Source: an uncultured Clostridia bacterium (lineage in GTDB: Bacteria > Bacillota > Clostridia > Christensenellales > Borkfalkiaceae). From it: a stretch of DNA of 64,000 nt. A model generated the notes under the pieces. The model was given only the letters and a program-made list of their open reading frames with translations, did no database searches and was not told where the DNA came from. Both the position numbers and the translations under genes were made by a program. The DNA is taken from positions 1 through 64,000 of the forward strand of contig CAKQSI010000001.1 in the NCBI GenBank assembly GCA_934272745.1, written 5' to 3'. Each line of letters opens with the position of its first letter. Positions within the stretch are counted from its first letter, which is position 1. Shown in pieces: positions 49,643-58,576 of the stretch.

Positions 49643-51553
49643 TTAAACGTCCAGTTCTTTGACCAGCGTCGCGTTCTCTTCGATAAACGCGCGGCGCATT
49701 TCGGGGCGTTCGCCCATGAGAACGGAAAACACTTCGTCCGCCGCCATGGCGTCTTCCAGCGTCATGCGGACGAGCGTGCGCTTTTCGGGGTCCATGGTAG
49801 TTTCCCACAACTGATTCGCGTTCATTTCGCCAAGACCTTTATAGCGCTGAATTTCCGCCTTTCTGCCGATGGATTCCAGATATTCTTCCAGTTCTTTATC
49901 CGAATAAATGTACTTTTCCACCTTGTTTTTGGTGACTTTGTAAAGGGGCGGCTGCGCGGCGTAAACGTGTCCGGTTTCGAGCAGCGGGCGCATAAAGCGG
50001 TAGAAGAAGGTCAGCATCAGAATGCGGATATGGCTGCCGTCGACGTCGGCATCGGTCATGCAGATGATGCGGTCGTAACGCAGTTTGCTTTCGTCGAAAT
50101 CGTCCATAATGCCGCAGCCGAACGCCGTGATCATGGCTTTGATTTCTTCGTTTTCCAGAACGCGGTGCAGACGCGCTTTTTCAACGTTCAGGATCTTACC
50201 GCGGAGCGGAAGAATTGCCTGAAATCTTCTGTCACGACCGGATTTTGCGGTTCCGCCTGCGGAATCCCCCTCGACGAGGTAGATCTCGCAAAGCGAAGGA
50301 TCTTTGGACGAGCAATCGGCAAGTTTGCCGGGAAGGGTGGTGGATTCCAGCGCGCCTTTTCTTCTGGTCAGTTCGCGGGCGTTGCGGGCGGCTTCTCTCG
50401 CGCGCTGCGCGGTCACGCACTTTAAGACCAAGTCTTTGGTGACGGCGGGATTTTCTTCCAGATAGGTACCGAGGCACTCGGTCACCGCTTTAGAAACGAT
50501 GCCACGCATTTCGCTGTTGCCCAGCTTGGTTTTGGTCTGTCCCTCGAACTGCGGGTCGGTCAGTTTGACCGAGATGACGGCGGTCAGCCCTTCGCGCACG
50601 TCTTCCCCGCTCAGTTTATCGGCGTCTTTCAGTACGTTCAGTTTTTTGCCGGCGTCGATGACGGTTTTGGAAAGCGCCGCCTTAAATCCGTCAACGTGCG
50701 TGCCGCCTTCTTCCGTGTTGATGTTGTTGGCAAAGCCGTAGATCTGTTCGGAATAACCGTCGTTGTACTGCATTGCGATTTCCACCGTATTATCGCCGGA
50801 TTTGCTTTCAAAATACAGCGGCTTTTCAAACATACATTCGCGCTCGCGGTTGAGATCCTCCACGAAGTGGACGATACCGCCTTCGTAGCAGAAGGTGTCC
50901 TTTTTCTCCTGCCCTTCGCGCTTGTCTTCGAGAATAATGGTCAGACCTTTGTTGAGGTACGCCAGTTCGCGCAGGCGGGTTTTTAAGGTGTTGTACTGAA
51001 AATCCAGCGTTTCGAAAATTTCCGCGTCCGGGTAGAAGGTAACCGTCGTCCCCGTATGGTCGGCAGTCCCCACGATCTCCAGTCTGCGCTGCGGAATGCC
51101 GCGGTTATAGACCTGATGATAGTGGTTGCCTTTCTGATATACGTCTACTTCCAGCCATTCGGAAAGGGCGTTGACAACCGAAAGCCCGACGCCGTGCAGA
51201 CCGCCGGAAATTTTATATCCGCCGCCGCCGAATTTACCGCCGGCGTGCAGTTTGGTCAGAACGACTTCCACTGCCGAAATTTTTTCGGTGTGGTGGATAT
51301 CGGTCGGGATGCCGCGCCCGTTATCCGAAACGGTGCAGGATCCGTCTTTGTTGATGGTCACGGTAATGGTGTCGCAATAGCCGGCAAGGGCTTCGTCGAT
51401 AGAGTTGTCTACGATTTCGTGAACCAGGTGATGCAGTCCGCGGGCGTCCGTCGAACCGATGTACATTCCGGGGCGCTTTCTGACCGGATCCAACCCTTCG
51501 AGAACCTGGATCTGTTCCTCGCCGTAGACGCCCTGAACCTTTTCTTCGTCCAT
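49643..51553 (-). CDS. gyrB: DNA gyrase subunit B
   Basis: ATPase subunit of gyrase. The start at 51553 (MDEEKVQG) has AAGGAG about nine bases upstream; the longer open frame upstream has no support. GHKL ATP-binding motifs are present: EIVDNSIDEALAG, VSDNGRGIP and GLHGVGLSVVNALS. The TOPRIM domain has EGDSAGGTAKSGRD (catalytic Glu) and DADVDGSHIR (metal-binding Asp pair). PLRGKILNVEK and QRYKGLGEMN are typical. At 636 residues it matches the standard Gram-positive length. Paired with gyrA downstream as an operon. Confidence 0.97.
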   Translation of the reverse strand: MDEEKVQGVYGEEQIQVLEGLDPVRKRPGMYIGSTDARGLHHLVHEIVDNSIDEALAGYCDTITVTINKDGSCTVSDNGRGIPTDIHHTEKISAVEVVLTKLHAGGKFGGGGYKISGGLHGVGLSVVNALSEWLEVDVYQKGNHYHQVYNRGIPQRRLEIVGTADHTGTTVTFYPDAEIFETLDFQYNTLKTRLRELAYLNKGLTIILEDKREGQEKKDTFCYEGGIVHFVEDLNRERECMFEKPLYFESKSGDNTVEIAMQYNDGYSEQIYGFANNINTEEGGTHVDGFKAALSKTVIDAGKKLNVLKDADKLSGEDVREGLTAVISVKLTDPQFEGQTKTKLGNSEMRGIVSKAVTECLGTYLEENPAVTKDLVLKCVTAQRAREAARNARELTRRKGALESTTLPGKLADCSSKDPSLCEIYLVEGDSAGGTAKSGRDRRFQAILPLRGKILNVEKARLHRVLENEEIKAMITAFGCGIMDDFDESKLRYDRIICMTDADVDGSHIRILMLTFFYRFMRPLLETGHVYAAQPPLYKVTKNKVEKYIYSDKELEEYLESIGRKAEIQRYKGLGEMNANQLWETTMDPEKRTLVRMTLEDAMAADEVFSVLMGERPEMRRAFIEENATLVKELDV

Positions 51554-52104
51554 ACTGCTACTCTCCTTAAAAATATGTTTTGAAAAAACGTGTGCTTTTT
51601 GTTTCGGGATAAAAAACGAAATCCCCGTTCGTTTTGCATTGTTGCGCGCAAAGTTTTGCACGTTTTTGCGTAAACCCGTTTTTGTGCGCGATCGCATTTT
51701 ATGCGCAATGCGGATTGCCCGCACGACGTCGTCTTTGCATGCGATTCCGCATTCTCAGACATGCACGCCGTCTCGCGCGCCGCGTCTTATCTGCAACCTC
51801 GCGCGCCCGCGCGGGAACGCGCGGTTTTACGGGTAATCTTAACAAAGTTATTATACCATATCGCGCGCGCAAAGAAAAGCGTTTTTTGAAAATTTCGCAA
51901 AATATTTTTCCGCCGCCCTCATTTTCAGCCCCTCTTTGCCCCTTTTACGGCGCGCCAAGTCAAGTTCGGCAAATTTTCCGGTTTTGAAAAACGCCCCGCC
52001 CGCCGTCTGAAATCGTTTCCCTCCCTTGAAAAGATTCTGCCGGGCAATCGCTATCCGGTATTGCCGCCCCGGTTTCTGCGCATACTATTCCGGGAGGAAA
52101 CGAT
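51554..52104. other. Intergenic region upstream of gyrB
   Basis: Contains the gyrB leader and promoter. No gene is recognised. The leader between about 51650 and 51840 is rich in CGCG/GCGC words (for example CGCGCGCCGCGT), of unknown meaning. Confidence 0.6.
51850..51878 (-). promoter_or_regulatory. Probable gyrBA promoter
   Basis: A perfect minus-strand TATAAT lies at 51855-51850. The -35 box 17 bp away is only TTTTCT, so the site may depend on its strong -10. It implies a leader of about 290 nt before gyrB. Confidence 0.5.
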
Positions 52105-52281
52105 ATGAAATCCGAAAAAAATTCTCTGCCGGAAATGCGCGCCCTGACCGAGGAAGAGCGGGCGCGGGCAAAAGCCACCGTTTACGCCGCCGCGGGCGCC
52201 TATCTCGCCGCGGGAAGCATTTCCTGCACCGTGGGCATTGCGCCCTTTTTAGGCGGTTCTGCCCGCCCGAATCCGCACTGA
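52105..52281 (+). CDS. Possible small protein (58 aa)
   Basis: ATG at 52105 with GGGAGG seven bases upstream. The product begins with a charged segment (MKSEKNSLPEMRALTEEERARAK) and ends with a hydrophobic Ala/Gly-rich stretch (TVYAAAGAYLAAGSISCTVGIAPFLGG) that could be one membrane helix. It is the only open frame with a good ribosome site in this gap. No family is recognised. It may be real, as small amphipathic membrane proteins are common here, but the evidence is limited to the start region. Confidence 0.5.
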   Translation: MKSEKNSLPEMRALTEEERARAKATVYAAAGAYLAAGSISCTVGIAPFLGGSARPNPH

Positions 52282-52439
52282 CGGAGCAAGCGGACGGAAG
52301 CGCCCGGCAGACACCGATAAAACGGGCAGACCTATAACGCCGAGGCTTTCCGATCATTCAGCCGCATCGGCAAATGCGGCTCAGCGATCATACGTCCGAT
52401 TTGCCCAAAAAGAACCGACGTCCGCGCCGATTTATCAAA

Positions 52440-52484
52440 AAGGACCGGCGCCCGCAAGGCTTTGCCTTGCGGGCGCCGGTCCTT
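52440..52484. terminator. Strong bidirectional terminator
   Basis: A perfect 21-bp stem (AAGGACCGGCGCCCGCAAGGC and its complement) around a TTT loop, flanked by AAA before and TTTA after. It terminates the small plus-strand gene and probably also the M50/Ppx operon coming from the right, although that gene ends about 220 bp away. Confidence 0.85.
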
Positions 52485-52703
52485 TATCTGTCTGCATTGC
52501 CCGGATATGCACTTACAATCCGCATTATCGCGGATCCACGTTTTCTACCCGCGTTGTCCCGCAGTTACGCTTTCCATGCTCCTTATCACCTGCTATGCTT
52601 CCTGTCTGTATAATCCCGGATTTTCACTTTCAATCCTCGTATCCGCGGCCATTCTTACGATCCGTTTTGCCTCGGATAAACTTTCTGTTCTCGTCCCGCC
52701 GCT

Positions 52704-53897
52704 TTATTCCGCATGCGTGCCGGGCGTCCGTCCTTCCATCAGGTCGTTCAAGCCGGAAAATCCTTCCCGTTCCCGCGCGATCAACCGTTTCCGCAGGGAA
52801 AGCAGCAGCCCTTTTTCCATTTCTCTTATCCCGGAAACCGGGCAATCCTCCGCCGTTTCCAACCCGCGGCAAAGGTACACGCGCGCCACGGCGAAGTTCT
52901 CTTTCAAAAACAATTCTACGGCGGTGCGTACCCGAAAATCGGCAACGTCCTGCGTTTTCGGGAACGCGAGCAACTCTTCCGCGTAGAGTTCAGCCTTTTC
53001 GCGATCGAACTCCACCGCACTGTAATAGTAGGCAAGATCGCGATCGATCTCCATCAGATACCCGCCGGAAAGATACTCCCGCGCGCTTTCCAATCGAAGC
53101 GCGCAGGTCTTCAACTCGTCCCACCGCTTCCCGTCCAGAGCAAGCGTAAACTTCAGGCTGTACAGCAGCGCGTAGTCGGGGGAATCCTCGGGCAGCACGG
53201 GCAGATCGCTCAGTTCCTCCGCCTTGTCTTCGCCGGGGCGCGTACCGCAGGCGATACGACTCTGCACGGCGGTCACGGCGCATTCCACTTTCGCCGCGGG
53301 CGTGTTCCGGATCAACCCCCAAAGCACCGCCCCGTCGGTTTCTTCCGCCGTCTCCGACGGGAATAAATTAGAACACAACTCGAAAAACGCGTTCGCCGCG
53401 CCGATACCGAAAAAGGCGTACAGCACGAACGGCGCTTTGGGTGCCGAAGTCAGAACCAGCGCGAACACCGCCAGCATACAAAGGCTTCCCACGGGGCCGC
53501 CCGCAGCCAGCGCCGCAAGTTTGCCGCGGATCCGCTTCCCGTTTCTGGCGACCATAACGCATCTGCCGCCGCCAAGCCCCGCCGAAGCGCGCATTCGCAC
53601 TTCGTCCCCCTTTCGCTCCCAGCAAAAAGGCGGAATGCACAGCGTGATCAGTCGCATTCCGGCGGCAAGTCCGAATAAAAGATGTCCCGTTTCGTGGAAA
53701 TAGGGGTGCAGCAGAGAGCAGACCACCCAGCCGCACGCCGCCACAAGGGCGAACACGACCACCCATTCGGCAAGCAGGCGCCCTTCTTCCGAAAAGGGGT
53801 CATACAGTTTGATTCCGATCCAGAAAATGACCACCGCAAGCGCTGCGGTCGCTAAATAGATCAGAATCCGACCGATTTTTATGCCGGTGCGACTCAT
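52704..53897 (-). CDS. M50-like (site-2 protease type) membrane metalloprotease (397 aa)
   Basis: Intramembrane zinc protease fold. Helix 1 lies at ~10-30 and helix 2 at ~40-62. The zinc motif is HPYFHETGH (His68, Glu69, His72). AAGGPVGSL at 131-139 resembles the family's AGP motif. The third ligand is plausibly Asp188 in NLFPSETAEETDG, the counterpart of N-x-x-P...DGG. The C-terminal ~190 residues are soluble and helical with a TPR-like pattern (AKVECAVTAVQSRI..., LAYYYSAVEFDREKAELYAEELL). Substrate unknown; it may cut a membrane regulator. It starts immediately after the Ppx/GppA gene with no gap. Confidence 0.8.
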   Translation of the reverse strand: MSRTGIKIGRILIYLATAALAVVIFWIGIKLYDPFSEEGRLLAEWVVVFALVAACGWVVCSLLHPYFHETGHLLFGLAAGMRLITLCIPPFCWERKGDEVRMRASAGLGGGRCVMVARNGKRIRGKLAALAAGGPVGSLCMLAVFALVLTSAPKAPFVLYAFFGIGAANAFFELCSNLFPSETAEETDGAVLWGLIRNTPAAKVECAVTAVQSRIACGTRPGEDKAEELSDLPVLPEDSPDYALLYSLKFTLALDGKRWDELKTCALRLESAREYLSGGYLMEIDRDLAYYYSAVEFDREKAELYAEELLAFPKTQDVADFRVRTAVELFLKENFAVARVYLCRGLETAEDCPVSGIREMEKGLLLSLRKRLIAREREGFSGLNDLMEGRTPGTHAE

Positions 53898-54923
53898 TTA
53901 CAACCCCTCCTTTTCTCTGCCGGTCGTTGCCCCGACGCCAACGGTTTCCGCACTGCCACTTACCGTTCCGGCAACTTTGGCGCCGCCCTTCTCCGCGCCG
54001 TCCGCTGAACGGTCGGCTTCCCCGGCGCCCTTTCTTAAGGCTCCGCCACTCTTCTCTGCGGCGCCGCTTCTTGCGGCAAGCAGTTTAGCGTACCCTTCGA
54101 TATTATCGCGGTCGCTGACGATCATGGCGTGGTTCCCCAGCCGCCGCAATAGTTGCGCGATCCAATACGCGCCGCCCGCAATGATGTCCGCACGCCCCGC
54201 GGGAATGCCGCTTTCCAGCCTTTCTTTGACCGAAAGAGCGGCGATTTTTTGATACAGTTCCCACGCCTTATCGGCAGAAATCACCGTCCCGGTCACCTTG
54301 TCCGGGTCGTACTCCTCCATCGAAAGCGCAAACGCGGCAAGTGTGGTCGCCGTCCCGCCGATGCCGTACAACGGAATGCCCGGAAGACTTTCCGGAAAGT
54401 CCGATTTTTGCAGCGCTTCGGCGGCCATTTTTTCCAGCAGAATTTCGTCCTCGCCGCAGGCGTTTTTCAGCACCACGCATCCGAGCGGCAGACTTCTTTT
54501 ATAAAAGCCGTCTCCGGTTTTTACCGCAAGTTCGGTAGAAGCGCCGCCGACGTCCAGCACCGCGCCGCACGCCCCAGAAACCGCGCCCATCAGCCCGATT
54601 TCCGCTTCCTGTTCCCCGGCAAGAATTTCCACCGACACGCCGGTCACTCTTTCCGCTTCGCGCGCGAAAGAACGCCCGTTTACCGCTTTCCGCACGGCTT
54701 CGGTCGCAAACGCAAACACCTTGTCCGCACCCAAAGCACACGCCTCGGTTCTGAAACGTTCTATCGCGGCAACGCTGCGCTTTTGCGCCTCTTCCGAAAG
54801 GCGCCCCGTTTCGTGCAATCCTTCCCCGAGCCGGGTGGTTTCCAGTATTTTTTTGATCGTATTTTCCCCGTCGGTCACCCCAAGGCGCACCGAATTGGAA
54901 CCGATATCGATAATTCCGTACAT
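53898..54923 (-). CDS. Ppx/GppA-family phosphatase (341 aa)
   Basis: Actin-fold phosphatase cleaving polyphosphate or pppGpp. The start at 54923 (MYGIIDIGSNSVRLGV) is chosen for GGAG six bases upstream; a GTG seven codons earlier lacks a site. ATP/phosphate motifs are seen: DIGSNSVRLGV, GAVLDVGGASTELAV (~118-132) and YGIGGTATTLAAF. A GRADIIAGGAYWI region contains the second metal/phosphate motif. At ~300 residues before the tail this is the short form typical of Firmicutes. The last ~50 residues are a low-complexity Ala/Gly/Lys/Glu tail of unknown role. It forms an operon with the M50-like protease. Confidence 0.92.
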   Translation of the reverse strand: MYGIIDIGSNSVRLGVTDGENTIKKILETTRLGEGLHETGRLSEEAQKRSVAAIERFRTEACALGADKVFAFATEAVRKAVNGRSFAREAERVTGVSVEILAGEQEAEIGLMGAVSGACGAVLDVGGASTELAVKTGDGFYKRSLPLGCVVLKNACGEDEILLEKMAAEALQKSDFPESLPGIPLYGIGGTATTLAAFALSMEEYDPDKVTGTVISADKAWELYQKIAALSVKERLESGIPAGRADIIAGGAYWIAQLLRRLGNHAMIVSDRDNIEGYAKLLAARSGAAEKSGGALRKGAGEADRSADGAEKGGAKVAGTVSGSAETVGVGATTGREKEGL

Positions 54924-55243
54924 CTTTTTCTCCGTCGTTTTCACTCAAAAAGCCGCCGTTTCTCCCTGCCGGGCAGCCGGAAACCGGTACCGCCCGCAGT
55001 TTTTAAACGTTGCAAACCTGCTCCTTTCGCCCCCGAACCGGCATTTAAAACGGCTAACGGCTTTGGAAAATCACCGTTGCCCGTTGATCGACTAAAAGTC
55101 TAAAGCATGCCCGGGAATGGCGGAATCTGCTCCGCCATTCCCGAAATGCGACTGCGCGAAACGGGCTGTTCCGATCGACCGACCGCGCCGCAAAAACGCA
55201 GATCGCGTCTTTGCACATTTCCCCGCGCAACTTCCCGTTCATA
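54924..55243. other. Gap between divIC and ppx, holding a long hairpin
   Basis: No gene is seen. CGGGAATGGCGGA pairs with its complement across 6 nt at 55112-55143, a 13-bp stem. On the minus strand it is followed by GGCATGCTTTAGACTTTTA, a possible second terminator after divIC. Confidence 0.6.
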
Positions 55244-55270
55244 AAAACGCGCCGCGCTTTCAGCGCGGCG
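55244..55270 (-). terminator. Terminator of the yabP-yabQ-divIC operon
   Basis: On the minus strand CGCCGCGC-tgaaa-GCGCGGCG is followed by CGTTTTT, 13 bp after the divIC stop. Confidence 0.85.
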
Positions 55271-55283
55271 TACAGTGCAGACT

Positions 55284-55565
55284 TTAATCTCCCGCCCGGA
55301 ACTTCGTGTCGTCTGGAAACAGCAAGCCGTATTTTCTCGCCTGCAATTCCATTTGCCACTCCGTCTTGCGGTTGTTCAGTTCGTCCTCTTTGCCGGAAAT
55401 TTCGCGTTCCAGCAACGCTTTCTGTTCTTCCAGCGCGCGTACCTGTTTTTTGATGGCGGAATAAGACACCATCTGATACACCAGCGTGATTACGAGAATA
55501 AACAGCAAAAGCACGGAAACCACCGTCGCCGAAGCGACCAGCCGCGCCTTCTTTTCCTGCGTCAT
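55284..55565 (-). CDS. divIC: DivIC/FtsB-type septum formation initiator protein (93 aa)
   Basis: Small bitopic membrane protein of the divisome (FtsB/DivIC family). An N-terminal transmembrane helix occupies about 10-33 (VASATVVSVLLLFILVITLV), followed by a coiled coil at 36-65 (IKKQVRALEEQKALLEREI). The tail near 80 has the AxKYGLLFPDD motif typical of the family. It follows yabQ by 3 bp, the conserved order in endospore formers, so the identification rests on both sequence and context. Confidence 0.9.
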   Translation of the reverse strand: MTQEKKARLVASATVVSVLLLFILVITLVYQMVSYSAIKKQVRALEEQKALLEREISGKEDELNNRKTEWQMELQARKYGLLFPDDTKFRAGD

Positions 55566-55568
55566 TCG

Positions 55569-55907
55569 CTACTTCTCCCCCGAAAAACCGGATTTTCCCC
55601 GTATTTTTCGTTTGTTTTGCTTATTATACCATTTTTTCACCGGTTTTGCAACAAATTGTGACAAGATTTTTCTGGAAAGCAGGAATCCGCCGAACACGCC
55701 CGCCGCAAGGTAGAGCCGGAAATCGGGGAACCGGAACGCGTAGGAATACCACAAAAACGCCGCCCCGGCGGCTGAAAAAAAGCACAGGTCAAACGCCCAT
55801 TCCGCCCGTCCGCGAAAAGGAAATAACCCCTTTACCGCGCCCAACAGGATCCCGAACAGCGCGGATAGCAAAAAATATTTAAACTGTCCGTCCGCCGCAA
55901 AAGCCAT
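55569..55907 (-). CDS. yabQ: Sporulation protein YabQ-like (112 aa)
   Basis: Membrane protein needed for spore cortex assembly in Bacillus. The start at 55907 (MAFAADGQFKYF) has GGAGGGG just upstream; the longer open frame continues upstream without a site. QFKYFLLSALFGILLGAVKGLF matches the YabQ opening, followed by two further hydrophobic segments and a basic tail (KKWYNKQNKRKIRGK). Sequence match is modest but context (yabP upstream, divIC 3 bp downstream) is decisive. Divergent and short relative to Bacillus YabQ. Confidence 0.82.
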   Translation of the reverse strand: MAFAADGQFKYFLLSALFGILLGAVKGLFPFRGRAEWAFDLCFFSAAGAAFLWYSYAFRFPDFRLYLAAGVFGGFLLSRKILSQFVAKPVKKWYNKQNKRKIRGKSGFSGEK

Positions 55908-55963
55908 TTCCCCTCCGAAAATTTTCCGTCCGCCTCCGCCTCTCGCTTGCCATGCGGAAAAAA

Positions 55964-56050
55964 CCGTCCGGCGAAAGTAAGCCCTGCCCATCGAAAACCC
56001 GCCGTCCGGCGAAAGAAAAATCCCCTTCCTTTTCCCCGTCAGGCGAAAGC
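55964..56050. repeat. Three 14-bp repeats between yabP and yabQ
   Basis: CCGTC(C/A)GGCGAAAG occurs at 55964, 56002 and 56037, spaced 38 and 35 bp. It fills the 180-bp gap between yabP and yabQ. It is probably transcribed; purpose unknown. Confidence 0.75.
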
Positions 56051-56087
56051 GGAAAAATTTGCTGCGTGTCACGAAAAACGCAATACG

Positions 56088-56363
56088 TTATTTAAAAATG
56101 CGTTTCATAAGCGAAACTTTCTTCGTCCCGAAGCGAATGTTTTCCACCAGCCCCGCCGCGGAAAAAGTCCCGTCTTTTTCGGAAAAGTCGATGACCTTCA
56201 AGTCCTTTCCCGAAAGAAACAGCCTGCCGTCCGGCAACGTCAAAACGATGGATTCCGCCGTAAATTCGTCCACCTTTTTCACGCCGGTAAGCGAAATTCG
56301 TTTCTGCCCCGTCAGCGACAGCGTGACGAAATCGTTGGTTTCTTTCCTCTCTTCGTTCCCCAT
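56088..56363 (-). CDS. yabP: Sporulation protein YabP-like (91 aa)
   Basis: Spore-cortex protein of the YabP/YqfC family, which works with YabQ during engulfment-stage cortex synthesis. The sequence has the typical small beta-rich pattern: L-S-L-T-G-Q-K-R-I-S-L-T-G-V, FTAESIVLTLPDGRLFLSGKDLKV, then AAGLVENIRF. At 91 residues it is family length. GGGGGAAC precedes the start at 56363. With yabQ and divIC downstream it forms the standard sporulation cluster. Confidence 0.85.
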   Translation of the reverse strand: MGNEERKETNDFVTLSLTGQKRISLTGVKKVDEFTAESIVLTLPDGRLFLSGKDLKVIDFSEKDGTFSAAGLVENIRFGTKKVSLMKRIFK

Positions 56364-56482
56364 AACCGTTCCCCCGCCTCTTTTTCCATAGTTTATTCTT
56401 CCATTGCAGAAAAAAGAACCGCCGCGCCCTTTCGCTTCTTTCTCCGGCGGGTAAAAATTTTGCGCAATCCCCCTCCCCGCGG

Positions 56483-56511
56483 TTGCATTTTTAAAGAACG
56501 TATGCTAAAAT
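56483..56511 (+). promoter_or_regulatory. Promoter of the HAD phosphatase gene
   Basis: TTGCAT (56483-56488), 17-bp spacer, TAAAAT (56506-56511), 29 bp before the start codon. Confidence 0.65.
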
Positions 56512-56540
56512 TGAGGACGAAAAAATTGCGGGAGGCACCT

Positions 56541-57188
56541 ATGCAACCCTTTAAAACCGTTCTTTTCGATCTGGACGGAACGCTGACCGACCCCGGCGAG
56601 GGCATCACCAATTCCGTCCGCTATGCCTTAAATAAAATGGGAATCCGGGAGCCGGACACGCAAAAATTGTACCGTTTTATCGGCCCGCCGCTGAAGGACT
56701 CTTTTATGGAATTTTACGGCATGGACGAAGCGCAGGCAATGCGCGCCATAGCGGAATACCGCGTGTACTACGGCGATCGCGGGATCAGGCAGAACCGCCT
56801 GATCCCCGGCATAAAGGAAACGCTTTCCGCCTTGCATTCCCGCGGAAAAAAATTGCTGGTGGCGACTTCCAAACCCGAACATTTTTCCTACGACGTCTTG
56901 AAATCGTTTGATCTCTTGCGCTTTTTTGACGGCGTTTACGGCGCGGACGACAACGAATCGCGCGTGTCGAAAGGGGACGTGCTACGCTATGCAATTGCGA
57001 ACGCGGCGTTCGATACCGCTTCCGCCGTCATGGTGGGCGACCGCAAGTTCGACGTTTTGGGCGCGAAAGAAGTCGGTATCCCCACCGTCGGCGTTCTGTT
57101 CGGCTACGGCACGAAAGAAGAACTGCTTGCTGCCGGCGCAATTTCTCTTATTTCCCGTCCGGAAGAACTGCTGAGTCTCATCGGTTGA
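56541..57188 (+). CDS. HAD-family phosphatase, phosphoglycolate phosphatase-like (215 aa)
   Basis: Cytoplasmic Mg-dependent phosphatase. The start at 56541 has GGGAGG upstream. The HAD motifs are in order: FDLDGTLTD (nucleophile Asp and acid/base Asp) near residue 9, motif II VATSKP near 107, the Lys motif (SRVSKGDVLRYA) near 145, and motif IV MVGDRKFDVLGAKEVGI near 165. A helical cap lies between motifs I and II (about 18-85), as in Gph/PpaX/YieH-type enzymes. Substrate could be phosphoglycolate, pyrophosphate or a nucleotide; not resolvable here. Monocistronic with its own promoter and terminator. Confidence 0.9.
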   Translation: MQPFKTVLFDLDGTLTDPGEGITNSVRYALNKMGIREPDTQKLYRFIGPPLKDSFMEFYGMDEAQAMRAIAEYRVYYGDRGIRQNRLIPGIKETLSALHSRGKKLLVATSKPEHFSYDVLKSFDLLRFFDGVYGADDNESRVSKGDVLRYAIANAAFDTASAVMVGDRKFDVLGAKEVGIPTVGVLFGYGTKEELLAAGAISLISRPEELLSLIG

Positions 57189-57283
57189 CCGTTGCAGAGT
57201 AAAAACCGGCGGCCGGTTTCCAATTGCGGAATACCGTCAATCGCTCTTGCAAATCAAGACTTTCGGTATCAGAATAAACGACG

Positions 57284-57325
57284 GGCGCCCGCCGCGGAAA
57301 ATCCGCGGCGGGCGCCTTACCTTTT
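57284..57325 (+). terminator. Terminator of the HAD gene
   Basis: A perfect 15-bp stem (GGCGCCCGCCGCGGA and complement) with an AAA loop, then TTACCTTTT. Confidence 0.85.
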
Positions 57326-57514
57326 CAAAACCCTTAAACTCCTGGCAAAAAACGTCGCTTTCTCCCGCTTTTTATTCTGACAAAAAGTCCCCCCTGCCCG
57401 CTTTTCGCCTTGACGGAAAGCGGTGTTCCTGCTCTTTTCCGTCCAATCAGGAAGTCTGCTTCCGCCCGTTCTCCGCCTAAGCAGAAAGGTCGGATTCCGC
57501 CCGGCGTTCCCTTT

Positions 57515-58576
57515 CTATTTTGCAAGAAAAGCGTCGATCGCCTTCCACACTTCCGCGTCGTAATCGTGCAGAAAACTGAAATTTGCCGCGTTAAACCCGT
57601 GCGGCGCGCCGGCAATTTCGACGAGGGTACAACTTCTGTAAACCCCCGCGGCTTTTTGGGAATACGCGATAGGCACCGTGCCGTCTTTCGTACCGTGACA
57701 GATAAGCACGTTGCCGGTAAAGTTCCCGATTTCGGCAAACGGGTCGTAATTTTTGAGCGTTGAAAGGAAGGCTTCCCCCACCGGAAGCAAGCCGGAAACG
57801 CTCCCCGCGCTTTCGTATTCCCGCACCTGATCGGCGATGTTGAACGCCGGATACAACAAAAACAACCCGCGCACGGCGGTCTTCTTTTCTGCAGCGACGA
57901 TTGCCGAAACCAGCCCGCCCTGACTGCTGCCGAAAAGATAAATATTCTCCTCGTCCACGTCCCCGCGCGCGGCGACCGCGGCAAAGACGGCAGACAGGTC
58001 TTCCGCTTCGGTAAACACCGTCATATCCTTGATTTTTCCGTCGCTTTTGGAGGAATAACCGCCGCCGCAGAAGTCGAACGTGCAGCACAAAAAGCCGCGT
58101 TTCGCCAGCCCCTCGGCATAATCTTTCAACGTGCTGCCCGTCAGAAAGGCGCTGTGTGAAAGAATCACCGCCGGATATTTCTCCTTTTTCTCGGCAGGGA
58201 AATACAACGTGGCGTAAATTTTGTTTTCGCCGCGGGTGAAAAATGCGGTTTCCGTCCGGATTTTTTCCCCGCTTGGGGAAGCGGACGGGCTGACGGACGG
58301 ATCCCCCGGCGTAGGCTTTTCGGAAGGCAAAGTCGTCGGCTGCCCGCCCGGCAGAACCGTCCCGCCCGGACTACTTGGCTGTGCGAGAGTTTCGCTTGGC
58401 TGTGCAGGCGTTTCACTCGGCAAAGCCGATCCACCTGCCCCGGAAGAAGTTCCTGTCGAGGGCAAAACCGACCCGCCCGTTTCTCCTCCCGGCTTCCCGC
58501 CGGTGGAATGGGACGTGCCGCACGCCGCGCATAAAAGCGTTGCGCAAATTACGATTGCCGCCAACAACTTTTTCAT
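57515..58576 (-). CDS. Lipid-anchored alpha/beta hydrolase (353 aa)
   Basis: The start at 58576 (MKKLLAA) has GGAGG upstream, 14 codons inside the longest open frame. The lipobox ends at Cys19 (CAAC). A Pro/Ser/Thr/Gly-rich stalk of ~85 residues follows. The hydrolase domain begins near 105: FDFCGGGYS resembles an oxyanion-region turn, the nucleophile is Ser218 in GSSQGG, the acid Asp298 lies in HGTKDGTVP, and the base His326 in GAPHGF. This is the dienelactone-hydrolase/serine-aminopeptidase type of esterase. It acts outside the membrane; substrate unknown. Monocistronic between the HAD and copper genes. Confidence 0.9.
   Translation of the reverse strand: MKKLLAAIVICATLLCAACGTSHSTGGKPGGETGGSVLPSTGTSSGAGGSALPSETPAQPSETLAQPSSPGGTVLPGGQPTTLPSEKPTPGDPSVSPSASPSGEKIRTETAFFTRGENKIYATLYFPAEKKEKYPAVILSHSAFLTGSTLKDYAEGLAKRGFLCCTFDFCGGGYSSKSDGKIKDMTVFTEAEDLSAVFAAVAARGDVDEENIYLFGSSQGGLVSAIVAAEKKTAVRGLFLLYPAFNIADQVREYESAGSVSGLLPVGEAFLSTLKNYDPFAEIGNFTGNVLICHGTKDGTVPIAYSQKAAGVYRSCTLVEIAGAPHGFNAANFSFLHDYDAEVWKAIDAFLAK

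Noticed and set aside
51554..51724. Longer gyrB with a 57-residue N-terminal extension
   Set aside because: The extension has no ribosome site and lies outside family length; the MDEEKVQG start has AAGGAG.
55947..56540. Longer start for the HAD phosphatase
   Set aside because: The upstream part is antisense to yabP and has no ribosome site; the start at 56541 has GGGAGG and a promoter just before it.
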